A DNA stretch of 64,000 bases from Desulfobacterales bacterium. GTDB lineage: Bacteria > Desulfobacterota > Desulfobacteria > Desulfobacterales > JAHDSC01. Made by a program: the position numbers and the translations under genes. Below the pieces are notes generated by a model. The model made no database searches and had not been told where the DNA came from. It saw nothing but the letters and a program-made list of their open reading frames with translations. The number at the start of each line of letters is the position of its first letter. Within the stretch, counting starts at the first letter, position 1. This document shows positions 7,944 to 17,509 of this stretch, in pieces. The DNA lies in assembly GCA_016931455.1 (NCBI GenBank), contig JAFGES010000054.1, positions 124,001 through 188,000 on the forward strand, read 5' to 3'.

Positions 7944-10073
7944 CTACACATTTTTTAAAGCATTGACATAAAACTTCTTTATATATTCTCTAACCATTCG
8001 TATGGCCGAAAATTTGGGGGCATTCGATTTGATGGATTCCTTCATAATTCTTACCCAATCCCGTCGGATTCCGTCGGCAGAGACCTTGTAGTATTTTGGA
8101 ATAACCTCATTTTCCAAAATATTATAGATGGCTTCGGCATCGCTTTGGTTCCGGTTACCTTCGATTTCCTCCAGACCGAATGCCCAGCCGTTTTTCCCAT
8201 TAAACCCCTCACACCACCAGCCATCCAAAATGCTCAGGTGAGGTACCCCATTGAGAGCGGCCTTCATGCCGCTGGTTCCGCAGGCTTCCATCGGTGGAAG
8301 CGGGTTGTTCAGCCAGACGTCCACCCCGTGGACCATATATTGTGCAAATTGTTCCCCATAATTTTCCAGAAAAGCAATTCTTCCCGCCATTGCGGGATCC
8401 CGCGTCGCATTAAATACTTTTTGAAGAATTCGTTTGCCGGGGTCATCTGCGGGATGAGCCTTGCCGGCAAATATGATTTGTATAGGACGCCAGCGGTCAT
8501 TTAAAAGTCGCTTCAACCTTTCAATATCATAAAAAATCAGATCCGCTCGCTTGTAAGTTGCAAAACGCCTGGCAAAACCGATCGTCAGAACGGAAGGATC
8601 CAGGAGTGCACCACCGGCTAGAACTATAGACGCACTGACCTGATTGTTGGTCCAGCGCTGGCGTGAGCGCTCCCTAATAGCATCGATCAATTTAATCTTT
8701 AACCAGTAGTGGGTTTTCCACAATTCATCATCCGGAATTTCATCGATCATCTCCCAAATAAACGGATTATCATGATCATCCAGCCAATTCGGGTAAAGAT
8801 ATTTATTAAAAAGAAGTTCCAAGCGTGGCTCGATCCACTTGGGCACATGAACTCCATTGGTCACATAATCAATCGGCACCTTATCCTGGGGCAGGTCGGG
8901 CCAGAGACTTTGCCACATTTGACGAGTTACTTCCGCATGCCTTTTGCTGACGGCATTACAGTAGCCTGACATCCTTAAGGCGAAAGCGGTCATATTAAAG
9001 CCGGCATTCGGATCATTCGGATGAATCCCCAATTTAAGAAAACGATCATGGTCTAGTCCCAGGGCCGGCCAATAGGAATTGAAGTATTTTTCCATCAAGT
9101 GAAACGGAAAAACATCATGTCCGGCAGGAACCGGCGTGTGGGTGGTAAAAACAGTGGTTGTCTTAACCTGCTGTAAAGCTTCTTCATAAGTCTTTCCGGC
9201 TTGGACTTGATCTCTGATCCTTTCCAACAACGCAAAAGCCGGATGCCCTTCATTCAAATGTAGTATGGAGCGCTTAATCCCCAGTGTTTCCAACACTTCA
9301 GACCCGCCGATGCCGAGAACAATTTCCTGTCGTAGGCGCTGTTCGATATCTCCGGAATAAAGATGAGCCGATATCGTCCGGTTCCAAGGATCATTTATTT
9401 CAATATCCGTATCCATCAGGTAAAGCGGCACTCGACCCACATCAATTTTCCAGACAGCCACATACAAGGGGGGTTCGATCAATGGGACTTTAACAGTGAG
9501 CTGCTGACCATCGTCGCCCAGGACCCGAATAATAGAGGACGCATCGCGGTCCAGAATTTGATCTATATTTTCCTGCCAACCATCTTCACGAATCCGTTGA
9601 AGAAAATATCCCTCCGGATACATAAAACCGACAGCCGTCAAAGGTACGCTTAGATCACTGCAGGCCTTGATGAAATCACCGGCCAGAAAACCCAATCCAC
9701 CCGCATAAAAAGGTATCGAATGGTGTAGGCCGTACTCTGCTGAGAAATAGGCGATGGAATGGATCTCAGGATCCACGATGTCATTTAAGATGCGGCATTC
9801 TTTTTCCTTAATTTCTTTTCGAAATTTAGAAAGAACGACGTTGTAACGTCGTAAATAGTCCGTATCTTCGGCAGCTGATTCCAAAAGTTCGCTTGGTAGA
9901 TCACTGAGCATCTTTACCGGATTATGCCTGCTTTCCTTCCAGGTCTGTCGGTCGATCATTTTAAATATCATCCGGGCAGCCGGATGCCAACTCCACCAAA
10001 GATTTGCAGCGATCTCTCCAAGTCCTTCCAAGCGTGGGGGTAACTTGCGAAATATATTTTTTTTTATTTCCAT
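7944..10073 (-). CDS. glgP: Alpha-glucan (glycogen) phosphorylase, short form
   Basis: 709 residues of glycosyltransferase family 35. It releases glucose 1-phosphate from storage glucan in the cytoplasm using pyridoxal phosphate. Visible motifs include the N-terminal block NLWWSWHPAA, the active-site stretch HLNEGHPAFALLER, RFATYKRADL and the PLP-region motif GTSGMKAALNG. It belongs to the shorter GlgP/MalP-like class that lacks the regulatory N-terminus of the E. coli and animal enzymes. It is monocistronic, convergent with the flavodoxin gene and has no visible glycogen genes beside it. Confidence 0.92.
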   Translation of the reverse strand: MEIKKNIFRKLPPRLEGLGEIAANLWWSWHPAARMIFKMIDRQTWKESRHNPVKMLSDLPSELLESAAEDTDYLRRYNVVLSKFRKEIKEKECRILNDIVDPEIHSIAYFSAEYGLHHSIPFYAGGLGFLAGDFIKACSDLSVPLTAVGFMYPEGYFLQRIREDGWQENIDQILDRDASSIIRVLGDDGQQLTVKVPLIEPPLYVAVWKIDVGRVPLYLMDTDIEINDPWNRTISAHLYSGDIEQRLRQEIVLGIGGSEVLETLGIKRSILHLNEGHPAFALLERIRDQVQAGKTYEEALQQVKTTTVFTTHTPVPAGHDVFPFHLMEKYFNSYWPALGLDHDRFLKLGIHPNDPNAGFNMTAFALRMSGYCNAVSKRHAEVTRQMWQSLWPDLPQDKVPIDYVTNGVHVPKWIEPRLELLFNKYLYPNWLDDHDNPFIWEMIDEIPDDELWKTHYWLKIKLIDAIRERSRQRWTNNQVSASIVLAGGALLDPSVLTIGFARRFATYKRADLIFYDIERLKRLLNDRWRPIQIIFAGKAHPADDPGKRILQKVFNATRDPAMAGRIAFLENYGEQFAQYMVHGVDVWLNNPLPPMEACGTSGMKAALNGVPHLSILDGWWCEGFNGKNGWAFGLEEIEGNRNQSDAEAIYNILENEVIPKYYKVSADGIRRDWVRIMKESIKSNAPKFSAIRMVREYIKKFYVNALKNV

Positions 10074-10304
10074 ATTCTAATTCCATCTAAAATTATAGGT
10101 AAATACAAAAAAATCCCATTTTGACAATAAAACGAATCGCTATGAATCAAATAATTTTTGTAAATTTAAGACAACCGATTCTTGACATCCATACTGGTTG
10201 TTTTTATTATGCTCCGTTTTCAAGCAATGTATTTTCTGGTTTGATTAAAATTTTTGATTATTACACGCTATTGATTAACAATAGATCTATCCAATCTTTA
10301 TATT

Positions 10305-11297
10305 ATGACATCAAATAAAAAAGTTCGGGCCTTAGGTCTTTCTTCCGGTGGTCTTGATAGTATACTCGCTGCTTTGGTTTTGTACAAACAGAGAATAGAA
10401 ATTGAATGGATAACTTTTGAAACACCATTCTTTTCATCCGAAAAAGCCGAAAAGGCATCTCGAATTACAGGTATACCGATTATCATCAAGAATATCACCC
10501 CTGTCTATCTTGAAATGCTCAAAAATCCACCTTGCGGTTACGGTAAATACATGAATCCCTGTTTGGACTGTCATGCCTTAATGTTCAGACTCGCCGGTGA
10601 TATAATGAAACAAAAAGGATTCGATTTTCTTTTCAGTGGCGAAGTACTCGGACAACGTCCGATGTCTCAGACAAAACCGTCCCTGCGTTACGTGGAAAAG
10701 CATTCCGGATTTGACGGCTATATCCTGCGTCCTTTGAGTGCAAAAAAACTGCCTGAAACGATTCCTGAAAAACAAGGGTTAGTCAACAGAGAGTTATTGC
10801 TCGATATTTCAGGCAGATCACGCAAAAAACAGATAAAATTGGCCGAAGAATTCGGCATTCATAAATATCCGGCTCCTGCGGGTGGTTGTCTTCTGACTGA
10901 TAAAGGATATTCCAATCGTTTGAAAGACCTCTTTGAACACCAAAGCGCCTTGACCGAAAAAGAACTTGAATTGTTAAAATACGGACGCCATTTTCGCGTC
11001 GACATCAAAACGAAAATAATAATCGGACGGACGAAAATCGAGAATCAAAATCTTATCAAATATTATGATGCGACCACGGATGTGTTGATCAAAGTTAAAG
11101 ATTTTCCAGGGCCTTTAGCTTTGCTTCCTCAAAAAAGCGGCATTGAAAATATCAGTCTGGCCGCATCCCTGTGTATCGGTTATAGTAAAGCACCAAACAA
11201 CGAGCCGACCGAGGTCCTCATTTGCACCCCCGACGGGCCCAACACCCTAAAATTAATTGGAATCACTTCCTCGGAAATCAAGGGCTTGATTCTATGA
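10305..11297 (+). CDS. PP-loop ATPase with C-terminal NFACT-R-like domain, tRNA-thiolation (TrmU/ThiI-like) family
   Basis: 330 residues. The N-terminal PP-loop (SSGGLDS, about residues 13-19) marks an adenylating ATPase of the MnmA/ThiI/TtuA superfamily. Conserved cysteines appear in PPCGYGKYMNPCLDCH and PAGGCLLTD. The C-terminal part (IIIGRTKIENQNL, then KVKDFPGPLALLP) resembles the DUF814/NFACT-R RNA-binding domain. Homologues are often annotated as tRNA 2-thiouridylase-like. Modification of a tRNA uridine with sulfur is plausible, but neither substrate nor sulfur donor is visible. It overlaps the convergent rlmN by 20 bases at the 3' end. Confidence 0.7.
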   Translation: MTSNKKVRALGLSSGGLDSILAALVLYKQRIEIEWITFETPFFSSEKAEKASRITGIPIIIKNITPVYLEMLKNPPCGYGKYMNPCLDCHALMFRLAGDIMKQKGFDFLFSGEVLGQRPMSQTKPSLRYVEKHSGFDGYILRPLSAKKLPETIPEKQGLVNRELLLDISGRSRKKQIKLAEEFGIHKYPAPAGGCLLTDKGYSNRLKDLFEHQSALTEKELELLKYGRHFRVDIKTKIIIGRTKIENQNLIKYYDATTDVLIKVKDFPGPLALLPQKSGIENISLAASLCIGYSKAPNNEPTEVLICTPDGPNTLKLIGITSSEIKGLIL

Positions 11298-12351
11298 AAC
11301 TTGCTTTGGCCCTTAACTGGCCGCAGGCGGCTGAGATATCTTGCCCTTTGCTATAGCGAATGACAGCCGTATAATTATTTTCCATCAAGATGTCCTGAAA
11401 ATTACGGATAACAGATTCATCAGACCTTTTGTAATCGCAGTCTTTATATTCATTGAAAGGAATCAGATTGATCTTGGCCTTTATCGGCCGAAGTAATTTT
11501 GCAAGGCACCTCGCATCATCGGTACTATCATTCATTCCGCGAATTAAAATATACTCAAATGTAATTCTACGCCGAGGACTTAATTTATAGCTGCGGCAAG
11601 CATCCAGCAGATTTTCGATCGGATACTTTTTGTTTATCGGCATCAACAGACTGCGGATCTTGTTATTTGTTGCATTTAATGATATTGCAAGGTTAATGTT
11701 TGTATCCCGGCCCAAATCAGCAAGTTTGGGAACCAAACCGGCTGTTGAAAGCGTCACCTTACGACTTGAAAATTTTAATCCGAATTCACTGTCTGTGATG
11801 ATTTTAAGCGCATGGATCACATTTTTATAATTTGCCAAGGGTTCACCCATTCCCATAAAAACAATATTGGAAAGGGGCATGGATGAGCCCAAATCTTTTT
11901 GAATATCTCGAATTTGAGCGACAATCTCACTTGTTGTCAGATTGCGGATAAAACCGTTTTTAGCGGTAAGACAAAAAGTGCAGCCCTGAGCGCAGCCAAC
12001 CTGACTTGAAATGCAAAGCGTATAGTGATTTTTTTCAGGAATCAGAACCGTTTCAATACAATTTCCATCTTCTAACTTAAAAAGGTATTTTTTGGAACCA
12101 TCCTGGGAAGTTTCCAAACTTATCTTTTCGAGGCGATTGATTGTAAAATAATTTGCAAGCAGGTTTCTTACATCTTTGCTGAGATCGGACATGATATCAA
12201 AAGTGTCCGCCTGGTGGGAATAGATCCATTTTAAAACTTGTCCGGCACGATAAGATTTTATGCCATGGGCATCCAGCCGGGCAACAAGCTCATCTTTGCT
12301 CAGGTCATTGACATTTATCTTTTTTAATTTAGGTTTCATTTTTCTTGACAT
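11278..12351 (-). CDS. rlmN: Dual-specificity 23S rRNA/tRNA adenine-C2 methyltransferase RlmN
   Basis: 357 residues, a radical SAM enzyme that methylates A2503 of 23S rRNA and A37 of some tRNAs. The cluster motif is CAQGCTFC (CxxxCxxC), followed by MGMGEPLANY and SLNATNNKIRS. The resolving cysteine appears near the C-terminus (DISAACGQLRAK). The N-terminal domain (DAHGIKSYRAGQVLKWIYS) is the usual RlmN accessory domain. It is divergent from ffh, and its 3' end overlaps the PP-loop gene. Confidence 0.95.
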   Translation of the reverse strand: MSRKMKPKLKKINVNDLSKDELVARLDAHGIKSYRAGQVLKWIYSHQADTFDIMSDLSKDVRNLLANYFTINRLEKISLETSQDGSKKYLFKLEDGNCIETVLIPEKNHYTLCISSQVGCAQGCTFCLTAKNGFIRNLTTSEIVAQIRDIQKDLGSSMPLSNIVFMGMGEPLANYKNVIHALKIITDSEFGLKFSSRKVTLSTAGLVPKLADLGRDTNINLAISLNATNNKIRSLLMPINKKYPIENLLDACRSYKLSPRRRITFEYILIRGMNDSTDDARCLAKLLRPIKAKINLIPFNEYKDCDYKRSDESVIRNFQDILMENNYTAVIRYSKGQDISAACGQLRAKASFIESSP

Positions 12352-12412
12352 AGCATGAAATAGATATTAAATTCAATGATTTTAATTGCCAATGAATTTA
12401 ATGAGTGAGGCT

Positions 12413-13744
12413 ATGTTTGATAATTTAAGTGATCGGCTGAATATCATCTTTAAAAAGCTCAAAGGCCATGGTAAATTAACTGAAAAGAACATTGAAGAAG
12501 GCTTACGAGAAGTTCGAATGGCTTTGCTGGAAGCCGATGTTCATTACAAAGTGGTTAAACAATTTATCGCGGATATAAAGCAACGGGCACTTGGGCAGGA
12601 AGTCATGGCAAGCCTTACGCCCGGCCAGCAGGTCATAAAGATAGTAAATGAAGAGCTGACAAAGGTGATGGGCAGCCGCCATGAAGACTTGAATATTTCA
12701 GGTGCGGCGCCTGTTTCAATTATGTTGGTTGGATTGCAGGGGTCCGGTAAAACGACAACAGCCGGTAAGCTTGCTGTTTTGTTAAGGAAAAAGGGAAGAA
12801 AACCTTACCTGGTTCCGGCAGATGTCTATCGGCCTGCTGCGATCGACCAGCTCAAAAAACTCGGCGAGCAACTGGCGGTTCCTGTATTCCCGTCCAATCC
12901 GGAGATGGATCCGGTGCAAATTTGTCAAACGGCCAGAGCATTCGCACAAAAAGATGGATGCGACACACTGCTTCTCGATACAGCCGGACGTCTCCATATC
13001 GATGAGGAGCTGATGGCAGAGCTTTGCCGTATTAGAGATGAAGTGAAACCATCCGATATTTTGCTTGTAGCTGATGCCATGACAGGGCAAGATGCCGTCA
13101 ATATCGCCGGCTCTTTTGACAAGATGCTCAATATCGGCGGGATTGTTCTTACTAAGATGGATGGCGATGCGCGCGGTGGCGCAGCCATTTCGATAAAGTC
13201 AATTACAAATAAGCCGATAAAATTTATAGGTGTCGGTGAAAAGTTGGGGGATCTTGAGCCATTTCATCCGGATAGGATGTCTTCTCGAATTTTAGGCATG
13301 GGTGATGTCCTGACCATGATTGAAAAGGCCCAATCAATAGTTGACCAAAAAAAAGCGGCTGAACTAGAAAAGAAATTAAAAAAGAACCAGTTTACATTGG
13401 AGGACTTCCGTGATCAGATGATCCAGATCCGAAAAATGGGTTCACTCAACGATATTATCAGTATGATTCCCGGAATGGGTAAAATTAAGCAGTTGAAAAA
13501 TCTCAAGGCTGATGAAAAAGAACTCGTCAAGATCGAAGCGGTCATTAATTCCATGACATCCTTGGAACGGCGTCAGTATACGATAATAAACGGCAGCCGC
13601 CGAAAAAGGATTGCCAAAGGCAGCGGAACCAGTGTACAAGATGTAAATAGGCTTCTTAAAAATTATACTCAAGTTTTAAAAATGCTGAAAAAAATCAATA
13701 AAGGCGGTATGCGCGGAATCAAACAGGGTATGCTGCCGTTTTAG
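12413..13744 (+). CDS. ffh: Signal recognition particle protein Ffh
   Basis: 443 residues from ATG 12413 (MFDNLSDRL, the usual family start, with GTGAGG five bases upstream); an in-frame ATG at 12386 would add nine residues and has no ribosome site. N, G and M domains are in order. The G domain shows GLQGSGKTTTAGKLA, PADVYRPAAIDQL, DTAGR and TKMDGDARGG. The M domain contains the RNA-binding SGTSVQDVNRLLKNY and a methionine-rich end. With 4.5S RNA it targets nascent membrane proteins. It heads the translation gene run. Confidence 0.97.
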   Translation: MFDNLSDRLNIIFKKLKGHGKLTEKNIEEGLREVRMALLEADVHYKVVKQFIADIKQRALGQEVMASLTPGQQVIKIVNEELTKVMGSRHEDLNISGAAPVSIMLVGLQGSGKTTTAGKLAVLLRKKGRKPYLVPADVYRPAAIDQLKKLGEQLAVPVFPSNPEMDPVQICQTARAFAQKDGCDTLLLDTAGRLHIDEELMAELCRIRDEVKPSDILLVADAMTGQDAVNIAGSFDKMLNIGGIVLTKMDGDARGGAAISIKSITNKPIKFIGVGEKLGDLEPFHPDRMSSRILGMGDVLTMIEKAQSIVDQKKAAELEKKLKKNQFTLEDFRDQMIQIRKMGSLNDIISMIPGMGKIKQLKNLKADEKELVKIEAVINSMTSLERRQYTIINGSRRKRIAKGSGTSVQDVNRLLKNYTQVLKMLKKINKGGMRGIKQGMLPF

Positions 13745-13756
13745 AAGGGATGAGAT

Positions 13757-14011
13757 ATGGCGGTTAAAATCAGACTAGCCAGGCATGGCGCAAAGAAAAG
13801 ACCATTTTATCGAATTATTGTAGCAGACAGTGAATGCCGTCGAGATGGCAGATTCCTTGAAATCGTTGGTACGTACAACCCCTTACCGGACCCGGCGGAG
13901 GTTTCACTGAAGGAAGAACGAATCAAGTATTGGATGGATCAGGGAGCAATCCCTACCAACACCGTAAAAAACCTTTTGAAAAAAAAAGGCCTTTTTGCTG
14001 ATTTTGTATAA
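13757..14011 (+). CDS. rpsP: 30S ribosomal protein S16
   Basis: 84 residues of typical S16 sequence: [20 protein letters not shown], then [15 protein letters not shown]. It binds 16S rRNA early in 30S assembly. It starts 12 bases after ffh, with GGGATGAG as ribosome site. The order ffh-rpsP-khpA-rimM-trmD-rplS is conserved across many bacteria. Confidence 0.98.
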   Translation: MAVKIRLARHGAKKRPFYRIIVADSECRRDGRFLEIVGTYNPLPDPAEVSLKEERIKYWMDQGAIPTNTVKNLLKKKGLFADFV

Positions 14012-14058
14012 TATTTTATAGGCCCTAATTCTCAACAGCCAACAAAGGAGATGGAGCT

Positions 14059-14289
14059 ATGAAAGATCTGATCAAGTATATTGCCCAGGCACTCGTTGAC
14101 AATCCGGAACAGGTAACAGTTTCAGAGGTGGAAGGAAACCAGACCTCTGTGCTAGAATTAAAAGTGGCAAAAGAGGATCTAGGGAAGGTTATCGGAAAAC
14201 AGGGCCGAACGGCCAGAGCGATGCGAACCATATTAAGCGCTGCTTCTGCTAAAGTTAAAAAGCGTACGGTTCTTGAAATTATAGAATAA
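14059..14289 (+). CDS. khpA: KH-domain RNA-binding protein KhpA (YlqC family)
   Basis: 76 residues, a single KH domain with the GxxG loop in [18 protein letters not shown]. KhpA binds RNA, usually as a dimer with KhpB, and sits between rpsP and rimM in most genomes, as here. A strong ribosome site (AAAGGAG) precedes ATG 14059. Confidence 0.93.
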   Translation: MKDLIKYIAQALVDNPEQVTVSEVEGNQTSVLELKVAKEDLGKVIGKQGRTARAMRTILSAASAKVKKRTVLEIIE

Positions 14290-14293
14290 TTTC

Positions 14294-14815
14294 ATGAAGA
14301 AAAATGGTTTTCTTTCCATCGGGAAAATTGTTGGGACCCATGGCATCAAGGGAACCATAAAGGTTTATTCCTATGTAGAATCTTTGTCTTTTTTTGATGC
14401 CGGTAATCAAATACTTGTGAAAAATGACAAAGATGGAGAGAAAATATATGCGATCGAATGGGCTAAACCCCACAGGCGAATTATCCTAATGAGTTTTAAA
14501 GGGATAACCTCTTGCAATTTAGCCCAGGCACTTATTGGTTCCGAGCTTTTTATTGACCAAACAAATCTTCCCGAGCTTGAAGATGACACTTATTACTGGT
14601 TAGATATTATTGGACTTTCGGTTTTTACAATTGATGGGAATTATATCGGTAAAGTTGAATCGATAATCCCTACGGGGAGTAACGATGTATATGTCGTTAA
14701 AAACCCCGATAAAAACAGACACAATGAGACCCTAATTCCTGCTCTCGAGTCTGTAGTTTTAGAAATTGATCTTAAACGAAAAACGATGCGAGTGGATTTA
14801 CCTGAGGGTTTGTAA
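14294..14815 (+). CDS. rimM: Ribosome maturation factor RimM
   Basis: 173 residues. The N-terminal RimM domain begins with SIGKIVGTHGIKGTIKV. The C-terminal PRC-barrel has YYWLDIIGLSVFTIDGNYIGKV and ends with LIPALESVVLEIDLKRKTMRVDLPEGL. It binds the 30S head near S19 and assists 16S rRNA processing. It starts four bases after khpA and ends 10 bases before trmD. Confidence 0.96.
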   Translation: MKKNGFLSIGKIVGTHGIKGTIKVYSYVESLSFFDAGNQILVKNDKDGEKIYAIEWAKPHRRIILMSFKGITSCNLAQALIGSELFIDQTNLPELEDDTYYWLDIIGLSVFTIDGNYIGKVESIIPTGSNDVYVVKNPDKNRHNETLIPALESVVLEIDLKRKTMRVDLPEGL

Positions 14816-14825
14816 TGGTTTGTAG

Positions 14826-15614
14826 ATGAATTTTATTGTCTTGACTATCTTCCCGGAACTCTTTGATCCATTCTGGGAATATGGAATTATAAGCAGAGCG
14901 ATTAAACGTAATAAAATCAACGTATCGGCTGTCAATATAAGAGATTTTGCTGCAGGTAAACACCGTGTCACTGATGATCGACCTTATGGCGGTGGATGCG
15001 GAATGGTTATGAAGGCCGAGCCTTTGGCAAGCGCTATTCGAGCGGCAAAAATTACGAATTCTTCTGCAAAGACGGTTTTATTGACTCCTCAGGGACGTAC
15101 TTTTAAACAAAATTTAGCGCGTGAATTTGCGTCTCATAAGGGACTCATTCTGGTTTGCGGCCGATATGAGGGCGTGGATGAACGTATTTGTGAAGAATTT
15201 ATAGATTATGAAATCTCAATCGGTGATTACATTCTGACCGGCGGTGAACTAGCGGCCATGGTCATCATCGAAGCTGTTACTCGAATGGTTCCCGGCACTT
15301 TGGGCGGTGTGGACTCAGCGGGAAAAGATACATTTTCAGATAATCTTTTAGAGCATGCGCATTATACCCGGCCTCGAAGTTTGGAGGGGGAAGATGTTCC
15401 TGAGGTTCTTTTGTCCGGAAACCATAAAGCAATTGAAAAATGGAGGTTTGAAACATCGCTGATACGCACCTTTTTAAAAAGACGGGATTTGTTGAAAGAT
15501 AGACCTTTGAGCCGGCAAGAAATCGAAATTCTAAAAAAATGGTGCCGCGATATTGAAAAAATTATACACACCCAATCTTTATTTGGCTTTGATGCACTAT
15601 CCGGTAGTCAATAA
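14826..15614 (+). CDS. trmD: tRNA (guanine37-N1)-methyltransferase TrmD
   Basis: 262 residues of the SPOUT fold with the trefoil-knot SAM site. Visible motifs are RPYGGGCGMVMKAEPL, LLTPQGRTF, LVCGRYEGVDERI and IGDYILTGGELAAMVIIEAV, with the flexible loop PGTLGGVDSAGKDTF. It methylates N1 of G37 to prevent frameshifting. Its last 62 bases overlap the next gene in another frame, an unusually long overlap. Confidence 0.97.
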   Translation: MNFIVLTIFPELFDPFWEYGIISRAIKRNKINVSAVNIRDFAAGKHRVTDDRPYGGGCGMVMKAEPLASAIRAAKITNSSAKTVLLTPQGRTFKQNLAREFASHKGLILVCGRYEGVDERICEEFIDYEISIGDYILTGGELAAMVIIEAVTRMVPGTLGGVDSAGKDTFSDNLLEHAHYTRPRSLEGEDVPEVLLSGNHKAIEKWRFETSLIRTFLKRRDLLKDRPLSRQEIEILKKWCRDIEKIIHTQSLFGFDALSGSQ

Positions 15615-16125
15615 AAACGGAAACATAATTGCATCGGCAGTGACAAACCTTGATTTGCACGACATCTCAAGATTGTCAAAGACTTATGGTATACGAAAAT
15701 TTTATGTGGTCACCCCCCTGACGGATCAGGGCGAGCTTGTTCAGCGAATCGTTTCCCACTGGATAAGTGGGACAGGCTCTACATATAATCCGGCAAGGCG
15801 TGAAGCTTTAGAACTGATCTGCATAAAAAATTGTTTGGAGGATGTTGTGGACCATATCTACAGCAGCAGTGGAGAATCTCCAAAGACGGTTGTAACATGC
15901 GCCCGTTACGATTCGGGAGACCTTAGTTTCGGTAAGTTTCGTAATATGCTTAAAAGCGGTAATCCATACCTGCTGCTATTCGGAACAGCATGGGGACTTG
16001 CGGAGAATTTTATTACGGAAGCCGATTACCGGCTTGATCCTATAAAAGGGGTTGCAGATTATAATCACCTTTCAGTTCGGTCTGCGGCTTCGATTATATT
16101 GGATAGACTGATAGTAAAGGAATAA
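15553..16125 (+). CDS. SPOUT-family RNA methyltransferase (PF09936-like)
   Basis: 190 residues from a TTG at 15553, 62 bases inside trmD. The family block NLYLALMHYPVVNKNGNIIASAVTNLDLHDI begins within the overlap, so the overlap is real and a start after trmD would delete conserved sequence. The C-terminal knot-like region (LLLFGTAWGLAENF) resembles SPOUT SAM-binding loops. This family commonly lies between trmD and rplS in deltaproteobacteria and related bacteria. The target RNA is unknown. Confidence 0.85.
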   Translation: MKKLYTPNLYLALMHYPVVNKNGNIIASAVTNLDLHDISRLSKTYGIRKFYVVTPLTDQGELVQRIVSHWISGTGSTYNPARREALELICIKNCLEDVVDHIYSSSGESPKTVVTCARYDSGDLSFGKFRNMLKSGNPYLLLFGTAWGLAENFITEADYRLDPIKGVADYNHLSVRSAASIILDRLIVKE

Positions 16126-16173
16126 GCCCTTCGATCTGATAATTTAAATGATATATTTTAGCTAGGAAAAATT

Positions 16174-16521
16174 ATGGAAACGATTAGACAGTTGGAAAAA
16201 GAAATGATGCGGATGGATGTACCTGATTTTGCTCCAGGTGATACGGTTAAAGTTCATGTAAAAATTAAGGAAGGAGAAAAAGAGCGAATTCAGGTCTTCG
16301 AGGGTGTTGTGATAAGCAAACGCAAAGGGACCACGAATGCTACATTTACCGTTCGCAAAGTTTCATACGGTATAGGCGTTGAACGTATTTTCGCCCTTCA
16401 TTCGCCCGTTATTGACCGGATCGAAGTTATTTCGCGAGGTCGCGTTAGACGCGCAAAAATTTATTATTTGCGTAATCTGCGAGGCAAGGCTGCAAGAATA
16501 AAAGAACGTCAATTTAATTAG
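16174..16521 (+). CDS. rplS: 50S ribosomal protein L19
   Basis: 115 residues with the standard L19 sequence: [28 protein letters not shown] and [18 protein letters not shown], ending [19 protein letters not shown]. It lies at the 30S-50S interface. It follows the SPOUT methyltransferase and is seven bases before rnhB. Confidence 0.98.
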   Translation: METIRQLEKEMMRMDVPDFAPGDTVKVHVKIKEGEKERIQVFEGVVISKRKGTTNATFTVRKVSYGIGVERIFALHSPVIDRIEVISRGRVRRAKIYYLRNLRGKAARIKERQFN

Positions 16522-16527
16522 TTTTCA

Positions 16528-17130
16528 ATGCAACCTGATTTATGGGTATTTGAACGTAAGGCCGGAGAAAACGGATTTAAGAAGATCGCGGGAATTGATG
16601 AAGCCGGGCGGGGTCCTTTGGCCGGCCCGGTTGTTTCTGCAGCTGTTATGTTGCCCTCCTTTTTCCCGGTTTCAGGTATCAACGATTCAAAAAAATTAAC
16701 TCCCAAGAAACGAAACGATTTTTACGAAAAGATTTATGAGTATGCGGTTTCCATAGGCATCGGCATCGTCGATCCCGTCGAAATAGATCGCATCAATATC
16801 CTACAGGCCTCACATCTTGCGATGGTCATATCTGTTAACAACTTGAATCCACAGCCGGATTACCTTCTTATAGATGGCAGATTTCGTATCTCATCAGACC
16901 TGCCTCAACAACCGATCATTCATGGTGATTCACGCAGCATTTCCATTGCGGCTGCATCTATTATAGCCAAAGTAACCCGTGACAGGTTGATGGAAAGGTA
17001 TCATTTAGACCACCCTTATTTTGGTTTTTCCAAGCATAAAGGATATCCGACTAAAGCTCATAAAGCAGCTATCAAAAAATATGGATGCTGTCCGATTCAT
17101 CGCCGCAGCTTCAAAGGGGTAAAAGAATAA
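16528..17130 (+). CDS. rnhB: Ribonuclease HII
   Basis: 200 residues. The catalytic motif GIDEAGRGPLAGPVV carries the DE pair; the third and fourth acidic residues are in YLLIDGRF and in HGDSRSISIAAASIIAKVTRD. It cleaves RNA in RNA-DNA hybrids, including single ribonucleotides. The ribosome site is weak; translation is probably coupled to rplS. Confidence 0.96.
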   Translation: MQPDLWVFERKAGENGFKKIAGIDEAGRGPLAGPVVSAAVMLPSFFPVSGINDSKKLTPKKRNDFYEKIYEYAVSIGIGIVDPVEIDRINILQASHLAMVISVNNLNPQPDYLLIDGRFRISSDLPQQPIIHGDSRSISIAAASIIAKVTRDRLMERYHLDHPYFGFSKHKGYPTKAHKAAIKKYGCCPIHRRSFKGVKE

Positions 17131-17137
17131 GCTTGTC

Positions 17138-17509
17138 ATGCAAAGCAGTCAAATGGAATTCGGATGCAAAGGTGAGTCGCTTGCAGTGAGGCATCTTAAA
17201 AAGCAAGGTTACAAAATTCTCGAGCAAAACTACCGAACCAAAATCGGCGAAATTGACATTATAGCAAAAGATAAAGAGACCATTGTTTTTGTTGAAGTTA
17301 AATCCAGAAGGTCGGTCCATTTCGGTAGTCCAAAATGGGCAATCACGCCAAGAAAGCAAAGAAAAATTTCTATGGTAGCGCTTTGGTACCTCAAAGCCAC
17401 CCGGCAAAACCATCAAAAAGCAAGGTTTGATGTGGTGGCTATTTGGCTCAAAAAGGATAAACCCGATATTGAGATAGTCAAAAATGCCTTTGAACTCGCC
17501 TATGTCTGA
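17138..17509 (+). CDS. yraN: YraN family (UPF0102) endonuclease-like protein
   Basis: 123 residues. The nuclease-like core is clear: GESLAVRHLKKQGYKILEQNYR, then GEIDIIAKDKETIVFVEVKSR, the D...ExK pattern of restriction-endonuclease folds. Members sit near rnhB in many genomes. The biochemical role is unsettled; a link to DNA repair or recombination is only suggested by the fold. It overlaps rsmI by eight bases (ATGTCTGA). Confidence 0.9.
   Translation: MQSSQMEFGCKGESLAVRHLKKQGYKILEQNYRTKIGEIDIIAKDKETIVFVEVKSRRSVHFGSPKWAITPRKQRKISMVALWYLKATRQNHQKARFDVVAIWLKKDKPDIEIVKNAFELAYV

Noticed and set aside
8145-8504. Open frames on the plus strand inside the glucan phosphorylase gene
   Set aside because: They are antisense to a strongly conserved gene, have no ribosome sites and match no family.
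10121-10318. 65-codon frame before the PP-loop gene
   Set aside because: AT-rich, no ribosome site, no recognisable sequence, and it overlaps the next gene start; probably non-coding.
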